NCBI GenBank assembly: GCA_017543905.1
Contig: JAFYFC010000028.1
Location: 55,627 to 119,626 of the forward strand
Length of the DNA stretch: 64,000 nt
Direction: 5' to 3'
Source: Clostridia bacterium
GTDB taxonomy: Bacteria; Bacillota; Clostridia; Christensenellales; Aristaeellaceae
Below, piece by piece: positions 63,517 through 64,000 of this stretch. Every line of letters starts with the position of its first letter. Positions within the stretch are counted from its first letter, which is position 1. Below the pieces are notes generated by a model, which was not told the DNA's origin, made no database searches, and saw only the letters and a list, made by a program, of their open reading frames with translations. Both the position numbers and the translations under genes were made by a program.

Positions 63517-64000
63517 ATGGCTATAGTTACTTCTACCGAAATGTTCAAAAAGGCCTATAACGGCGGCTACGCCATCGGCGCCTTCAACGTAAACAACATG
63601 GAGATCATACAGGGCATCACCGAGGCCGCTATCGAAAAGCGCGCCCCGCTGATCCTGCAGGTGTCCAAGGGAGCGCGCGCCTACGCGAAGCACGTGTACC
63701 TGATGAACCTGATCAAGGCCGCTATCGAGGACGCGGAGCAGACCGCGGGCTTCGATCTGCCCATAGTCGTGCACCTCGACCACGGCGATTCCTACGAGCT
63801 GTGCAAGAGCTGCATCGACGGCGGCTTCTCCTCCGTCATGATAGACAAGAGCGGTCTGCCGATCGAAGAGAACATCAAGATCACAAAGCAGGTCGTTGAA
63901 TACGCGCACGATCACGGCGTAGTGGTCGAGGCGGAGCTGGGCACGCTCGCGGGCGTCGAGGACGAGGTCAAGGTCAAGGCCGAGGATTCCTCCTACACCC
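63517..64000 (+). CDS. fba: Class II fructose-bisphosphate aldolase, N-terminal part (runs off the right edge)
   Basis: The frame from ATG 63517 (AAAGGAG upstream) is open to the edge, about 161 residues. It reads MAIVTSTEMFKKAYNGGYAI, then GAFNVNNMEIIQGITEAA, LILQVSKGARAY, VVHLDHGDSYELCKSCIDGGFSSVMID (zinc His and catalytic Asp) and VEAELGTLAGVEDEV (zinc Glu). These are the signatures of class II FBP/ketose-bisphosphate aldolases of the longer clostridial type. It acts in glycolysis. A 141-codon ORF on the opposite strand here is its shadow. Confidence 0.93.
   Translation, partial: MAIVTSTEMFKKAYNGGYAIGAFNVNNMEIIQGITEAAIEKRAPLILQVSKGARAYAKHVYLMNLIKAAIEDAEQTAGFDLPIVVHLDHGDSYELCKSCIDGGFSSVMIDKSGLPIEENIKITKQVVEYAHDHGVVVEAELGTLAGVEDEVKVKAEDSSYT

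Noticed and set aside
63490..63915. 141-codon minus-strand ORF at the right edge
   Set aside because: It is antisense to the fructose-bisphosphate aldolase gene, whose zinc and catalytic motifs are clear.

Overview
The window looks like chromosomal DNA of a GC-rich, probably gut-associated Clostridia-type Firmicute. Evidence is the strong GGAGG ribosome binding sites, consensus SigA promoters (TTGACA-17-TATAAT), PyrR-type attenuators, BspA-like leucine-rich surface proteins, and the gene orders pta-ackA-yceD-rpmF and cmk-plsC. A GC-rich genome with heavy use of the isoleucine codon ATA is also typical of some uncultured gut Clostridia. The assignment is inferred from gene style only; there is no rRNA in the window. 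No tRNA, CRISPR array, transposase or intact insertion sequence was seen.

Left part (1-14 kb). A glycan-use group lies on the minus strand: the start of a GH32 enzyme at the edge and a 1075-residue secreted protein with a clan GH-A-like NEP motif, divergent from an AraC regulator. Next come a fucose-isomerase-like protein and a flavin/pyridoxamine oxidase-like protein, then a secreted BspA-type leucine-rich repeat protein. A small minus-strand group follows with two XRE regulators and an unknown protein. After a secreted SH3-like protein comes a cytosine uptake and deamination operon (codB-codA) with a readable PyrR attenuator in its leader.

Centre (14.6-42.3 kb) is one rightward exopolysaccharide or capsule locus. 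It opens with nucleotide-sugar 4,6-dehydratase, aminotransferase and initiating sugar transferase. It contains dTDP-sugar genes (rmlA, rmlC, rmlB, a GNAT acetyltransferase and an aminotransferase, but no rmlD), several glycosyltransferases, O-acyltransferases, a Wzy-like polymerase and a Wzx flippase. It ends with a bifunctional fucokinase/GDP-fucose pyrophosphorylase. Inside it sits an unexpected set of small-acid metabolism genes: two ATP-grasp ligases, a D-2-hydroxyacid dehydrogenase, an MmgE/PrpD protein, a U32-like TIM barrel, a CitE-like lyase and a two-subunit fumarase/tartrate dehydratase in reversed order. These are GC-rich like the host, but are split by a visibly AT-richer block (about 24.15-29.56 kb) carrying the dTDP-sugar genes. 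I infer that the small-acid genes make and attach an unusual carboxylic acid to a sugar amino group; this is the best candidate for an undescribed system.

Right part (42.3-64 kb). On the minus strand are glycerate kinase, a PlsC acyltransferase and a striking in-frame fusion of an M20 dipeptidase with cytidylate kinase. A truncated TIM-barrel gene and a giant secreted protein follow; the latter has eight Ig-like repeats, BIG2 and FN3 domains and a C-terminal caspase/legumain-like protease domain. Then come rpsT (TTG start) and a uracil permease with its own attenuator. On the plus strand are pta-ackA, yceD-rpmF, recA, pcp and a homocysteine methyltransferase-like gene. A LysR gene diverges from an O-acetylhomoserine sulfhydrylase gene preceded by a 35-codon ORF. 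The window ends in a class II fructose-bisphosphate aldolase gene. Two intergenic clusters of perfect hairpins (13.98-14.46 kb and 47.02-47.13 kb) are unexplained.
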